DNA of 41,644 nucleotides from Bordetella parapertussis (GTDB taxonomy: Bacteria; Pseudomonadota; Gammaproteobacteria; Burkholderiales; JACQAP01): NCBI GenBank assembly GCA_945900965.1, contig CAMDKM010000029.1:1-41644 (forward strand). The letters are read 5' to 3'. The notes below the pieces were generated by a model. That model was not told where the DNA came from. It worked only from the letters and a program-made list of their open reading frames with translations, and made no database searches. The first letter of the stretch is position 1; each line of letters opens with the position of its first letter. A program made the translations under genes and the position numbers. Of this stretch, positions 8,199 through 16,952 are shown in pieces.

Positions 8199-9181
8199 TG
8201 GAGTTCTTCCGCCTGGATGCCGCGAGCTTTAACGAGATCTCCCCAGCGATTGCGTTCCGCGTCGATAAACGCGGCAAATTCCGCTGGCGTTCCGCCGCCG
8301 GGCGTGACTTCCATGGTGGCGAGGCGCTTGAGGAGTTCAATGTCGGTCAGTGCTTCGCCGAATGCGTAGTTGAGTTTTTCGACAACGGCGGCCGGTGTCT
8401 TTTTTTGCGTCATCAGGCCGAACCAGGGCGTGATGACAAAACCTGGATAGCCGGCTTCTTCCATGGTAGGAATATCGGGAAGGGAGACGAGGCGTCGAGT
8501 TCCGGTCACCGCCAAGGCACGCAGATCCCCTGATTTAATATGCGGCAGGATGGAAGGCGAATTGTCGAAAAACATGTCGATTTGCCCGCCGCGCAAATCG
8601 GTGATGGCCGGCGCGCTCCCGCGATAGGGAATATGCAAAATATCGGTACCGCTGGCGATTTTGAGCAATTCCCCCGAAAGATGCGGACTGGAGCCGTAGC
8701 CCGAAGAACCGAAGCTCAATTTGCCGGGATTTTTCTTCGCATGGGCAATCAGGTCCGCGACGCTGCGTGCGGGAACCGAGGGATGCACGGCAAGGATGTT
8801 GGAAATCGAGGCAAACAGGACGATGGGCTGGAAGTCGCGATCGAGGTCGTAGCCAACATTCTTGTAGATCGCCAGATTGATGGCACAGGTACCAATCGTA
8901 CATTGCACCAGGGTGTAGCCATCGGGCGCGGCATGCGCCGCTGCTTCGGTGCCGACATTGCCACCCGCGCCGGGCCGATTTTCGACGACAATGGGCTGGC
9001 CCAGCGCGCGGGCCGCGCGCTCGGAGATCACGCGGGCAATCATGTCGGACGAGCCGCCGGCGGGAAATGGCACGATCAAATTGACCGGTCGGGCGGGATA
9101 GCCGGCCGATTTGTCTTTCCCGCAGCCTGCCAAGGCAAACACAAAAACCAATGCGGCAAAACAGACGATGACACGCTTCAT
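8195..9181 (-). CDS. Tripartite tricarboxylate transporter substrate-binding protein (TctC/Bug family), lipoprotein
   Basis: This 328-aa extracytoplasmic receptor starts at MKRVIVCFAALVF and has a lipobox LAGC (C20), so it is probably a lipidated periplasmic protein. Family motifs are present: YPARPVNLIVPFPAGGSSD near the start of the mature chain, VENRPGAGGNVGTEAAA, PDGYTL, and HIPYRGSAPAITDL in the second lobe. Bug proteins bind carboxylates, amides or similar small organic acids. No tctA or tctB membrane genes are nearby, as is common for orphan Bug receptors in Burkholderiales. The frame is open further upstream to 9697, but that extension lies opposite birA and has no signal peptide. It is coupled to the MR/MLE gene. 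Confidence 0.9.
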   Translation of the reverse strand: MKRVIVCFAALVFVFALAGCGKDKSAGYPARPVNLIVPFPAGGSSDMIARVISERAARALGQPIVVENRPGAGGNVGTEAAAHAAPDGYTLVQCTIGTCAINLAIYKNVGYDLDRDFQPIVLFASISNILAVHPSVPARSVADLIAHAKKNPGKLSFGSSGYGSSPHLSGELLKIASGTDILHIPYRGSAPAITDLRGGQIDMFFDNSPSILPHIKSGDLRALAVTGTRRLVSLPDIPTMEEAGYPGFVITPWFGLMTQKKTPAAVVEKLNYAFGEALTDIELLKRLATMEVTPGGGTPAEFAAFIDAERNRWGDLVKARGIQAEELQ

Positions 9182-9277
9182 CCAGGCTCCAGAAACGGCG
9201 AACTGGCGCATTCTAATCAGGAAAGCAGGGGGCCGTCGCCGCCGCGTTCGTGGCGGCCGGTGCGCATCGCCTTCCGG

Positions 9278-9283
9278 TATAGT
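9278..9283 (+). promoter_or_regulatory. Possible -10 element for birA
   Basis: TATAGT matches the sigma-70 -10 consensus at 5 of 6 positions. It sits about 34 bp before the TTG chosen as the birA start, which would leave a short leader. No good -35 box is visible 16-18 bp upstream, so this is tentative. Upstream, at 9238-9257, lies an inverted repeat GCCGCC-N8-GGCGGC in the gap between the divergent receptor gene and birA. Confidence 0.35.
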
Positions 9284-9316
9284 GCCCGCGCCGAAAAATT
9301 TCCACGAAACCCGAAT

Positions 9317-10291
9317 TTGACACCCCATACGCTGGATGTTCTGAGACTGCTCGAGGACGGCCAATTCCACTCCGGCGAAGCACTTGGCGCGGCGCTGAAT
9401 CTGACGCGCGCAACAATATCCAATGCGCTGCACGACGTTGTGGAATCCGGTCTGAGCCTGGACCGGGTACATGGCCGCGGATATCGACTGGTGACGCCGG
9501 TTCAGTGGTTGTCGAAGCAAAAAATTCTGCGGCACCTGGGGTCGCGGGCGACGCATCTTTCGGTAGAGGTGGTCGATCAGACGGTTTCCACCAATAGCGA
9601 TTTGCTGGAGCGGGCCGCCGCCGGTGAGGCATCCGGGGCCGTCATCGTGGCCGAACTGCAGACGGGTGGTCGTGGCCGACGCGGCCGGACCTGGCACTCG
9701 GGTCTGGGCGGGGCGCTGACGTTTTCCCTGTTGTGGCGCTTCGAACAGGGCGCGGGGCTTCTATCCGGGCTGAGTTTGGCGGTTGGCATTGCACTGACAC
9801 GTGTGCTGCATCGTCATGGGGCCACCGATGTCAGGCTTAAATGGCCTAACGACATTCTCTGGAACCATATGAAGCTGGCCGGCATACTGATCGAACTTTC
9901 AGGGGACATCATGGGGCCGACGGCCGCGGTGATCGGCATTGGGGTCAATCTCAGGCTCGCCGATCCCGTCAGGTCGCATGTCGATCAGCCGGCGACGGAT
10001 CTGGCTCGCAACGGCGTTGACATCGACCGCAACCGGCTATTCGCGGACTTGTTGCTCGAACTCGATCAGGTCTTGCGGGATTTCGCACGCGATGGCTTTG
10101 CCTTGTTTCGTCAGGAATGGGACCGGTTGCACCTCTATCAAGATAAAATGGTCAAACTGCGCATGCCGGACAATTCGGAAATGGAAGGCAGCATTGAAGG
10201 TGTCGGGGATGATGGGGCGTTGTTACTGCGCACCGAATCCGGCACCCGAAAATACTATGGTGGCGAAATCAGCCTGCGCCTCGCGGGTTGA
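9317..10291 (+). CDS. birA: Biotin--[acetyl-CoA-carboxylase] ligase / biotin operon repressor BirA
   Basis: This protein attaches biotin to the BCCP subunit of acetyl-CoA carboxylase through biotinyl-5'-AMP. An N-terminal winged helix (residues about 1-60, with FHSGEALGAALNLTRATISN) implies DNA binding and repression as well. The ligase core shows the biotinyl-AMP loop GRGRRGRTWHS and the KWPNDILWN motif, and a C-terminal SH3-like domain closes the chain. About 324 aa is the usual length. I chose the TTG at 9317 because the protein then begins LTPHTLDVLRLL, where family members begin. A GTG at 9260 is in frame but lies upstream of the possible -10 box. coaX follows after 9 bp, a common betaproteobacterial arrangement. 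Confidence 0.93.
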   Translation: MTPHTLDVLRLLEDGQFHSGEALGAALNLTRATISNALHDVVESGLSLDRVHGRGYRLVTPVQWLSKQKILRHLGSRATHLSVEVVDQTVSTNSDLLERAAAGEASGAVIVAELQTGGRGRRGRTWHSGLGGALTFSLLWRFEQGAGLLSGLSLAVGIALTRVLHRHGATDVRLKWPNDILWNHMKLAGILIELSGDIMGPTAAVIGIGVNLRLADPVRSHVDQPATDLARNGVDIDRNRLFADLLLELDQVLRDFARDGFALFRQEWDRLHLYQDKMVKLRMPDNSEMEGSIEGVGDDGALLLRTESGTRKYYGGEISLRLAG

Positions 10292-10300
10292 TGTGGGCAT

Positions 10301-11068
10301 GTGCGGGCCGACAAGACAAATGTTTCCCCTGTGATTCTCGCGATCGATGCCGGCAACAGCCGGGTGAAATGGGCACTGCACGACGGGCGGCGATATGTTC
10401 GCGACGGCTGGGCGCCCACAGGCGACCTGAGCGAACTTGATGCGGCGTGGCGCGAAATACCCCCTGTGGCAATCGCGGTCATCGCCAATGTCGCGGGTGA
10501 AGCGGTGCGCGACACAATTCAGTCGTTTCTGGCGCGCCGGAAAATTAATGGCCACTTCGTTTCCGGGGTGCGCCAGCAGTGCGGCGTCGTGAGCGGTTAT
10601 GACGATCCGGCGCAACTCGGGTCGGATCGCTGGGCGGCGCTGATCGGCGCGCGCGCACATTTTTCGGGCGACTGCCTGGTCGTTAATGTGGGCACGGCAA
10701 TGACGGTCGATGCACTAAGCAGCGCAGGCGAATTCCTCGGCGGGATCATCGTGCCGGGATTCGACCTCATGCATGATGCCCTGGCATCGAGAACTGCTCT
10801 TCTATCGGCGGAAACAGGCCAGTACTCGATATTTCCTCGCAATACGCAAGACGCAATGACCAGCGGAGCCATTCAGGCACTGTGTGGTGCCGTGGAGCGG
10901 ATGCGGCAAGCCATGCTTGGCGCAGGAAAGTCGGAGCCAACACTGATCGTCGGCGGCGGTGCTGCGGAGAAGTTGGTGCAGGCGCTGGGCCGTCCGGTGA
11001 GGCATGCCGAACGTCTGGTGCTCGACGGCATGGTTCGAATCGCGGCAGATTTGCAGGAAACCCGATGA
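10301..11068 (+). CDS. coaX: Type III pantothenate kinase
   Basis: This enzyme phosphorylates pantothenate in the first step of coenzyme A synthesis. It is ASKHA-fold and usually needs a monovalent cation. Motifs are AIDAGNSRVKWAL (phosphate-binding P loop), GSDRWAALIGA and VVNVGTAMTVDAL, and an IVGGGAAEKL segment near the C-terminus. At 255 aa it has the usual length. The start is uncertain: GTG 10301 gives the listed frame and GTG 10331 would begin directly at VILAIDAGN. It sits between birA and a SPOR-domain gene. Its stop overlaps the next start (ATGA at 11065-11068), so the three genes are probably one operon. Confidence 0.93.
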   Translation: MRADKTNVSPVILAIDAGNSRVKWALHDGRRYVRDGWAPTGDLSELDAAWREIPPVAIAVIANVAGEAVRDTIQSFLARRKINGHFVSGVRQQCGVVSGYDDPAQLGSDRWAALIGARAHFSGDCLVVNVGTAMTVDALSSAGEFLGGIIVPGFDLMHDALASRTALLSAETGQYSIFPRNTQDAMTSGAIQALCGAVERMRQAMLGAGKSEPTLIVGGGAAEKLVQALGRPVRHAERLVLDGMVRIAADLQETR

Positions 11069-11724
11069 AGTGGTTTTTTGCCCTCTTGCTCATCGCCAAT
11101 CTGGGTTTTGCCGGGTTCGTCTACCTTCGGGAAGCCACACCCAATCCCGATGCGCAATTGTTGTCCTTGCAGATGAACGCCGATCAGATTGTCATCGTTC
11201 CGCCAAGACCGCGTCCGCCTCCGGAGCCGGTGGCTGCGCCGGGGACAAAAAGCCCCGTCGTGTGTCTGGAGTGGGGCAGCTTCGGGAAGGCGGATTTCGC
11301 GCGCGCCAGCAGCGCGCTGGACGCTCTTAATCTGGGCGCACGATTGCGCCGGGCCGATGTCAGCACGCCGTTAAGTCACTGGGTGTACATCCCGCCGCAG
11401 CGCGATAAAGCACGCAGGGAAAAGAAAATCTCGGAGCTCAAAGCCCTTGGCGTGACGGAGTATTACCCGATTACCGAGTCCGGACCATTTCTGCACGCCA
11501 TATCGCTTGGCGTATTTCGCAGCGAAGAGGGCGCCAAAAAATATCTTGCCACCTTGCGCGAAGCCGGCGTGCGCTCGGCAATTATGGGCGAGCGCGAACA
11601 ACGCGTTACCCAGTCCGCCTTCCTGGTTGTCAGCCCGACCGAGGCGGAGTCCGCGCGATTTTTGGCGCTCAAAGCCGAGTTTGCGGGGACTGATTTGCGG
11701 ACAGTGGAATGTCCGCCTGGTTGA
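11065..11724 (+). CDS. SPOR-domain membrane-anchored protein
   Basis: This 219-aa protein has one N-terminal transmembrane helix (about residues 3-21, KWFFALLLIANLGFAGFVYL), a proline-rich linker (PPRPRPPPEP near 50-59) and a periplasmic C-terminal part. A SPOR-like repeat is seen around HAISLGVFRSEEGAKKYL. SPOR domains bind denuded glycan strands at the septum, so an envelope or division role is likely. The start ATG overlaps the coaX stop by 4 bp. It is the last gene of the birA-coaX operon and converges on the ABC exporter gene, with an inverted-repeat element between them. Confidence 0.8.
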   Translation: MKWFFALLLIANLGFAGFVYLREATPNPDAQLLSLQMNADQIVIVPPRPRPPPEPVAAPGTKSPVVCLEWGSFGKADFARASSALDALNLGARLRRADVSTPLSHWVYIPPQRDKARREKKISELKALGVTEYYPITESGPFLHAISLGVFRSEEGAKKYLATLREAGVRSAIMGEREQRVTQSAFLVVSPTEAESARFLALKAEFAGTDLRTVECPPG

Positions 11725-11764
11725 AAAACGAGGAGCTGAATCAACCTAGAACAAGCAGTTGAAC

Positions 11765-11898
11765 CACAGAGACACTGAGAACACGGAGAAAAAACAAATG
11801 TTTGCGTCAATCCGCGCACTCACCAAAAAGGTGAACACTGCTGGCACGATAACTGATTGATATATTGTTCCTCTCCGTGTCTCTGTGCCTCTGTGGTG
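11765..11898. repeat. Inverted pair of 9-nt tandem arrays (CACNGAGAA-type), copy 2
   Basis: The left arm (11765-11790) reads CACAGAGA, CACTGAGAA, CACGGAGAA. The right arm (11871-11898) is the reverse complement of CACAGAGG, CACAGAGA, CACGGAGAG. The arms lie about 80 bp apart, like copy 1 at 1159-1302, yet the spacer sequence looks unrelated. The element fills the gap between two convergent genes (stops at 11724 and 11911), where a stem could serve as a two-way terminator. No T-rich tail beyond short runs is present and the function is unknown. Confidence 0.65.
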
Positions 11899-11910
11899 CG
11901 GTTTTTAGGA

Positions 11911-13638
11911 TCAAATAGGCACAAGCGTTCGCAAGCCGGCGGCGGATTCCTGCAATTCCAGTTGACGCGAATGCAACCCGACCAGCGAGGGCCGGTGGCC
12001 GATGCTGACCAGCGTGGTGCGCGGCAATTTTTCCTTGAGGAGTTTGTAAAGTAACTCTTCGGAGCGTTCGTCCAGCGCCGAGGTAGCTTCGTCCAGGAAC
12101 AACCAGTCGGGCTTCTGCAACAGCGCACGGGCAAAGGCGATGCGTTGCTGTTCGCCGGGCGAGAGTTGCAGCGCCCAATGCTGCACGTCGTTCAAGCGCC
12201 CGGCCAATTGCGCCAGCCCGACCTGATCAAGCACCGCCTGGATTTCTTTATCTGAATGTTCCTGACTTCCGGCCGGGTAGCTGAGCACTTCCCGAAGATT
12301 GCCGATTGGCAAATAAGGCTTCTGCGGCAAGAACAACATTCGCGCCTTGGCCGGAAGGTCCACTCGGCCCGCGCCAAACGGCCAGATGCCGGCAATGGCG
12401 CGAAACAAGGTGCTTTTTCCGGAACCGGAAGGGCCTCGGATGAGCCAGCTTTGATCGGGCGCCAAGGTTGCGTCTGAGGCATGCAAGAGCGGCGAGCCGT
12501 CGGGCAGGGACAACGCAAGATCCTTGAAAACCAGTTCAGGTTGGCGGCCGCGAATCTGATTCACGCCAGACGGCCGATCGGCCTCTTGGCGGGCGGATTC
12601 GATCGATTGATGAAAGCCGATAAGCCGATCGGCAGTGGCTTTCCATCCTGCAAAGCTGTTGTAAGCGCCGATGAACCAGGACAGCGATCCTTGTACTTGG
12701 CCGAATGCGTTGTTGATTTGCATGAGGCCGCCGAGTTGGATCGCACCGGAAAAATACCGCGGCCCGGCGACCAGGAAGGGAAAGGGCACCGCGAGCTGGT
12801 TGTAGCCGATGGTGAAGATATTGAGCACTTTCTGCCGTTTCATGATGAGCAGCCAGTTGTGCATCAGTGCGGAGAATCGCGCACGAAATCCGCGTTGCTC
12901 GTCGCTTTCGCCGCCATAAAGTGCCACGCCTTCGGCATTCTCCCGGAAACGCACCAGGGAGAATCGAAAATCGGCTTCGCACCGCTGTTGGTGGAAATTG
13001 AGCCCGATGAGCGAACGCCCGATCTTGTGGGTGAGCCATGTGCCCGCGATGGCGTAGATCAGGGCAGCCCATACCATATAGCCGGGGATGGCTATCTCTC
13101 CCCCGTTATAGGAAAAGGAAAACGAACCGGATAATCCCCACAATATGCCGACAAAGGAGCCCAGGGTGACCACTGCGTTTAGAAACCCCAGCGACAGGGT
13201 CAGGGTTTCATCGACGAATATCTTGAAGTCTTCCGCGATGCGTTGATCGGGATTATCCGTGACCGAGCCCGTGATCTGCATCCGGTAGTAGGTGCGATCG
13301 GCAAGCCATTTCACAAGGTAGTCTTCGGTCAACCAGCGCCGCCAGCGGATTTGCAGCATCTGATTCAGATAAAACGCATACACAGCCATAGCTATGTAAA
13401 TGGCCGCCAGCCAGGTGAATTTGCCAAGAAGACTGAAAAAAACCTCCTTGTCTTTCTCCTGTAGCGAGTTGTAAAAATCGTTGTACCAGTTGTTGAACTG
13501 GACGCTCATGTACACCATGGCCAGCGTCAGCCCGATCACGGCCGCGAGCAGCAACCAGGCGCTGAATTTCTCCTCCGATGTCCAATAGGGTTTGATCAGA
13601 CGCCAGACGTCGCGGACAAAGCCGGGTTTTCGTTGCAT
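11911..13638 (-). CDS. SbmA/BacA-like (YddA-type) ABC transporter, fused permease and ATPase
   Basis: This 575-aa half transporter has an N-terminal transmembrane domain of about six helices (residues 25-335) of the SbmA/BacA type, including FNNWYNDFYNSLQ and NPDQRIAED. The ATPase domain shows Walker A GPSGSGKST (402-410), signature LSPGEQQ (492-498) and Walker B plus D-loop WLFLDEATSALD (512-523). Homologues are called YddA or vitamin B12/long-chain fatty acid/peptide transporters, and the direction and substrate vary. It should act as a homodimer in the inner membrane. The gene is 22 bp downstream of the heptose adenylyltransferase gene on the same strand, possibly co-transcribed. The cargo cannot be predicted. 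Confidence 0.9.
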   Translation of the reverse strand: MQRKPGFVRDVWRLIKPYWTSEEKFSAWLLLAAVIGLTLAMVYMSVQFNNWYNDFYNSLQEKDKEVFFSLLGKFTWLAAIYIAMAVYAFYLNQMLQIRWRRWLTEDYLVKWLADRTYYRMQITGSVTDNPDQRIAEDFKIFVDETLTLSLGFLNAVVTLGSFVGILWGLSGSFSFSYNGGEIAIPGYMVWAALIYAIAGTWLTHKIGRSLIGLNFHQQRCEADFRFSLVRFRENAEGVALYGGESDEQRGFRARFSALMHNWLLIMKRQKVLNIFTIGYNQLAVPFPFLVAGPRYFSGAIQLGGLMQINNAFGQVQGSLSWFIGAYNSFAGWKATADRLIGFHQSIESARQEADRPSGVNQIRGRQPELVFKDLALSLPDGSPLLHASDATLAPDQSWLIRGPSGSGKSTLFRAIAGIWPFGAGRVDLPAKARMLFLPQKPYLPIGNLREVLSYPAGSQEHSDKEIQAVLDQVGLAQLAGRLNDVQHWALQLSPGEQQRIAFARALLQKPDWLFLDEATSALDERSEELLYKLLKEKLPRTTLVSIGHRPSLVGLHSRQLELQESAAGLRTLVPI

Positions 13639-13660
13639 TGGATTTCCTTGGTAAAACGAA

Positions 13661-14146
13661 TCAGGTGTTGCGGATGCGGGAGATCAGCGAGGTGGTTGAG
13701 CGCTCGAATTGGAAGGGTATTGAGCGCACGCTCCCGCCCCGAGCGAGGACTTCTTTTGCTCCGACGATTGTTTCCGCTACCCAGTCGCCGCCTTTCACCA
13801 ATACGTCGGGGAGGCAGTATTGAATGAGCGCCAATGGTGTGTCTTCGTCGAACCATGTCACCAGGCTCACACTTTCGAGCGCGGCGATAATCGCCATCCG
13901 ATCCTCCAGCGAATTGATTGGTCGGTCGGACCCTTTGCCCAGCCTCTTTACCGAGGCATCGGTATTGAGCGCTACAACCAGGCTGGCGCCCAGGGCGCGC
14001 GATTCGGCGAGATAGGTGACGTGGCCGCGGTGCAGGACGTCGAATACGCCATTGGTAAAAACCAAAGGATGCGCGAGAAGGGGCAGGCGAGTGCGAAGCA
14101 ACTCGGGGTGGCAGATCTTGTTTTCGAAAACCGGAGACTTATTCAT
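13661..14146 (-). CDS. rfaE2: D-glycero-beta-D-manno-heptose 1-phosphate adenylyltransferase (RfaE2 type)
   Basis: This 161-aa single-domain nucleotidyltransferase makes ADP-heptose for the LPS inner core. In E. coli the same domain forms the C-terminal half of HldE. The Rossmann motif FTNGVFDVLHRGHVTYL carries the HxGH signature (HRGH). Further family motifs are ALNTDASVKRLGKG, PDVLVKGGDW and the C-terminal ERSTTSLI. The separate kinase domain (RfaE1) is not in the window. The SIS-domain gene at 14856, related to the heptose isomerase GmhA, is close by on the same strand. A strong terminator at 14237-14265 separates this gene from dolP, so it probably has its own promoter. Confidence 0.92.
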   Translation of the reverse strand: MNKSPVFENKICHPELLRTRLPLLAHPLVFTNGVFDVLHRGHVTYLAESRALGASLVVALNTDASVKRLGKGSDRPINSLEDRMAIIAALESVSLVTWFDEDTPLALIQYCLPDVLVKGGDWVAETIVGAKEVLARGGSVRSIPFQFERSTTSLISRIRNT

Positions 14147-14236
14147 GAGCGGGCGTCATCATACATGGGCAAAGTTATTCCGCCCGAGGCACGGCTTTTC
14201 GACACTAAATTGCCGACCCGAGCTCAATGCGCAATT

Positions 14237-14265
14237 AAAAAAGGCCCCTCGAGGGGCCTTTTTAG
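14237..14265 (-). terminator. Rho-independent terminator after dolP
   Basis: A perfect 20-bp palindrome (AAGGCCCCTC and its complement, 14241-14260) is flanked by A on the left and T on the right, so it can end transcription in both directions. On the minus strand it follows the dolP stop by about 20 bp and precedes the rfaE2 start. Confidence 0.9.
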
Positions 14266-14282
14266 GCGAACGGACAAAATAT

Positions 14283-14855
14283 TCAGTTGAGGTACTCGAA
14301 CACCTTGACCACTTTTTGCACGCCACTGGTGGTGGCCGCGGTTTCCGCCGCGGTCTTCGCCTCCTCCTGAGTTACAAGACCCATGAGGAACACGGTGCCA
14401 TTTTCGGTAATCACTTTTACGTGATTAGCACCGACTTCCTTGTTTTGCGAAAGCCTGCCCTTGACGCGGGTGGTAATCAACGAGTCCGAGGCGTGGGAAG
14501 TAAACGAGGTATTGCCGGCGATGATCATTTCGTTCTGTATGTTGCGGACATTGGGCACTTCTAGAACCAGTACTGCGATGTCTTCCTTGATTTCCTCGGT
14601 TGGCGCCTGGCCGGTGATCAATACATAGCGATTGAAGCTGGTGACATTGTAATAGGCTTGGCTGCCGAATTTTTCGTCGATACGGTTCTTTGCCTTGCTT
14701 TCGATGGTCTGGTCTTCCAGCAGGGCTCCGCTGGTGCGGCGATCATCGGCCATGAGAGCGCCTGCGCCGATGCCGGCGCCTATCACCAGGGGGCAGCCAT
14801 GAAGAAACGGGACTAGAAGTACCAGGATCAATAACGCACGGTCGGTCATTTTCAT
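14283..14855 (-). CDS. dolP: Outer-membrane lipoprotein with two BON domains (DolP/YraP-like)
   Basis: This 190-aa protein begins with a lipoprotein signal and lipobox LHGC (C21), followed by two BON domains at about residues 50-115 and 125-188. The second includes GNTSFTSHASDSLITTRVKGRL and a TVFLMGLVTQEEA strand-helix. E. coli DolP binds anionic lipids at division sites and supports outer-membrane integrity and the BAM complex. The gene is last in the LpoA-like / yraN / diaA / dolP block, the same order as in E. coli. Its ATG is directly adjacent to the diaA stop with no bases between, so it is probably translationally coupled. A strong terminator follows. Confidence 0.9.
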   Translation of the reverse strand: MKMTDRALLILVLLVPFLHGCPLVIGAGIGAGALMADDRRTSGALLEDQTIESKAKNRIDEKFGSQAYYNVTSFNRYVLITGQAPTEEIKEDIAVLVLEVPNVRNIQNEMIIAGNTSFTSHASDSLITTRVKGRLSQNKEVGANHVKVITENGTVFLMGLVTQEEAKTAAETAATTSGVQKVVKVFEYLN

Positions 14856-15497
<642 letters not shown>

Positions 15498-15510
15498 TTA
15501 GCATACTTTG

Positions 15511-15852
15511 CTATTCGCCAAACGCATTGCGCAGCCACTCGATGTTCGATGTGTCGCCGTTCAGCAACACGGCGTCGAATCTACAGGCCGGAAAACGGCG
15601 CTGTTCGGCCATGTAGTGGCGCGCAGCGCGGAGCAGTTTGCGTTGCTTTGCATAAGTGATGCTCTCGGAAGCGCCGCCAAATTCCTTGTTCTTGCGAAAA
15701 CGCACTTCGACGAAGACCAACGTGACGCCATCGTTGAATATCAAATCTATTTCGCCAAACCGGCAACGGTAATTACGGGCGACAGGCGTGAGTCCTTGGC
15801 GCGAAAGAAACGCCGCGGCGGCGTCCTCAGCCAGATCGCCGCGCAAGTTCAT
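15511..15852 (-). CDS. yraN: YraN family protein (UPF0102), predicted nuclease fold
   Basis: This 113-aa protein is of typical YraN length. It shows the PD-(D/E)xK-like arrangement: a conserved RNYRCRFGEIDLI segment followed by LVFVEVRFRKNKEFGG and an AKQRKLLRAARHY helix. The family resembles Holliday-junction-resolvase/endonuclease folds but its substrate is not established. Its start overlaps the stop of the LpoA-like gene by 4 bp (ATGA at 15849-15852), so the two are translationally coupled. The gene order matches the E. coli yraM-yraN-diaA-yraP string. Confidence 0.92.
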   Translation of the reverse strand: MNLRGDLAEDAAAAFLSRQGLTPVARNYRCRFGEIDLIFNDGVTLVFVEVRFRKNKEFGGASESITYAKQRKLLRAARHYMAEQRRFPACRFDAVLLNGDTSNIEWLRNAFGE

Positions 15853-16949
15853 TGGGTAGCGTCAGGCTCCAGCGGACGCGCTACGCCCTGGGAATATTCC
15901 GCCGGCACCAACAGGCGCTCGATCAGGGAATTGGCGCCAATTCGTATGGAGCCTGTTACCCCGTCCAGAGATTCGGAGCTCTTGAGGGGGCGCAATATTC
16001 CTAGAGCGATGCGGTAGGCGTCGATGCCCAATGCGTACAGACGCTCGAAGTCGGGCTCCCAGATTCCCGAGTCGCTGCGAAGATGGCTGATGACGGCAGG
16101 ATGGTCGGGTTGCAGCAGCCATGGCATATCCAGAAATCGCACGCCATCCAGATCGAAGTTATTCGAGGCGCCGGCAGCCGACGTGTACACCTGGGACGTG
16201 GCATATACCGGAATCGACTTGCCGAGATGGGGACGCAGAAAACGCGTGTGACCGGCGTCCAGCGTACTGAAAATCATGTCGGCTCGGGAAGCGATGACCT
16301 GCCCGCGCAATTGGGATAGCGATATGCGCTCGGTTGTGTACGCATAATGGCCAACCACCTCGCCCCGCAGACTCTTCCATTCGTTTTCAAAGGCCTGGGA
16401 GATCCGGTTGCCCAGCGGTGAGTCGTTCCCCAGGAGGAATACGCGATTGCCTCCCTTGCGATACGCCCAGTTGGCCACCTGGCGAACCTCGGCCTCGATC
16501 TGCAAGCCGAACACGTAAAAGTTTTTTGGCAGGAAGATGTCGCCCTCCGGCGAGCTCAGGGCAATGGTAGGCACGCTGGGGGTGCCGCCGTAGGCGAGGG
16601 CGGTTACCGCGTTGCGGGTGAGTGGTCCGATAATCAATCTTGCCCCCATGGATACCGCCCTCTGGTGGGCCGAAACAACCTGTTCGGCTTCGTCGGTGGT
16701 GGCGAAGATGCGTACTTTTGGTCCGCCGGCAGCCTGCTCGGCAGCGGCAAGCACGCCCAGACGAACGGCTTCGGCATGTCTGGCAAACGTCGAAGATTGC
16801 AGCGGAAGTATCACCCCGATCTGAAACTGCGGTGCCACGCCGGTCTCCTGGCCGGTAACCTGCGCGAACGCGGTGGCGGTGGCTAAGGTGGCAAGCGGCC
16901 AGTATAGTAGCGGCAGAATCCACGCCAACGAGGCAGTACGAATTTGCAT
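15849..16949 (-). CDS. Penicillin-binding protein activator, LpoA C-terminal-domain-like periplasmic protein
   Basis: This 366-aa protein matches the periplasmic-binding-protein-like domain found in the C-terminal half of LpoA (YraM): FQIGVILPLQSSTFARHAEAV, ARLIIGPLTRNAV, and VYATSQVYTSAAGASNNFDLDGVRFLDMPWL. E. coli LpoA activates PBP1A from the outer membrane. Two things differ here. The N-terminal TPR half is missing, and there is no cysteine for lipidation: the start is an ordinary Sec signal ending ATAFAQ. It is therefore probably a soluble periplasmic factor, and its partner is inferred only from synteny. The start codon lies 3 bp from the divergent rsmI start. Confidence 0.85.
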   Translation of the reverse strand: MQIRTASLAWILPLLYWPLATLATATAFAQVTGQETGVAPQFQIGVILPLQSSTFARHAEAVRLGVLAAAEQAAGGPKVRIFATTDEAEQVVSAHQRAVSMGARLIIGPLTRNAVTALAYGGTPSVPTIALSSPEGDIFLPKNFYVFGLQIEAEVRQVANWAYRKGGNRVFLLGNDSPLGNRISQAFENEWKSLRGEVVGHYAYTTERISLSQLRGQVIASRADMIFSTLDAGHTRFLRPHLGKSIPVYATSQVYTSAAGASNNFDLDGVRFLDMPWLLQPDHPAVISHLRSDSGIWEPDFERLYALGIDAYRIALGILRPLKSSESLDGVTGSIRIGANSLIERLLVPAEYSQGVARPLEPDATQ

Positions 16950-16952
16950 AAC

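Noticed and set aside
8540-9316. Long N-terminal extension of birA
   Set aside because: It runs antisense through the Bug receptor gene and has no family match. The BirA start fits at 9317.
9182-9697. N-terminal extension of the Bug receptor
   Set aside because: It lies opposite birA. The lipoprotein signal begins at 9181, so the extension cannot be translated as part of a secreted protein.
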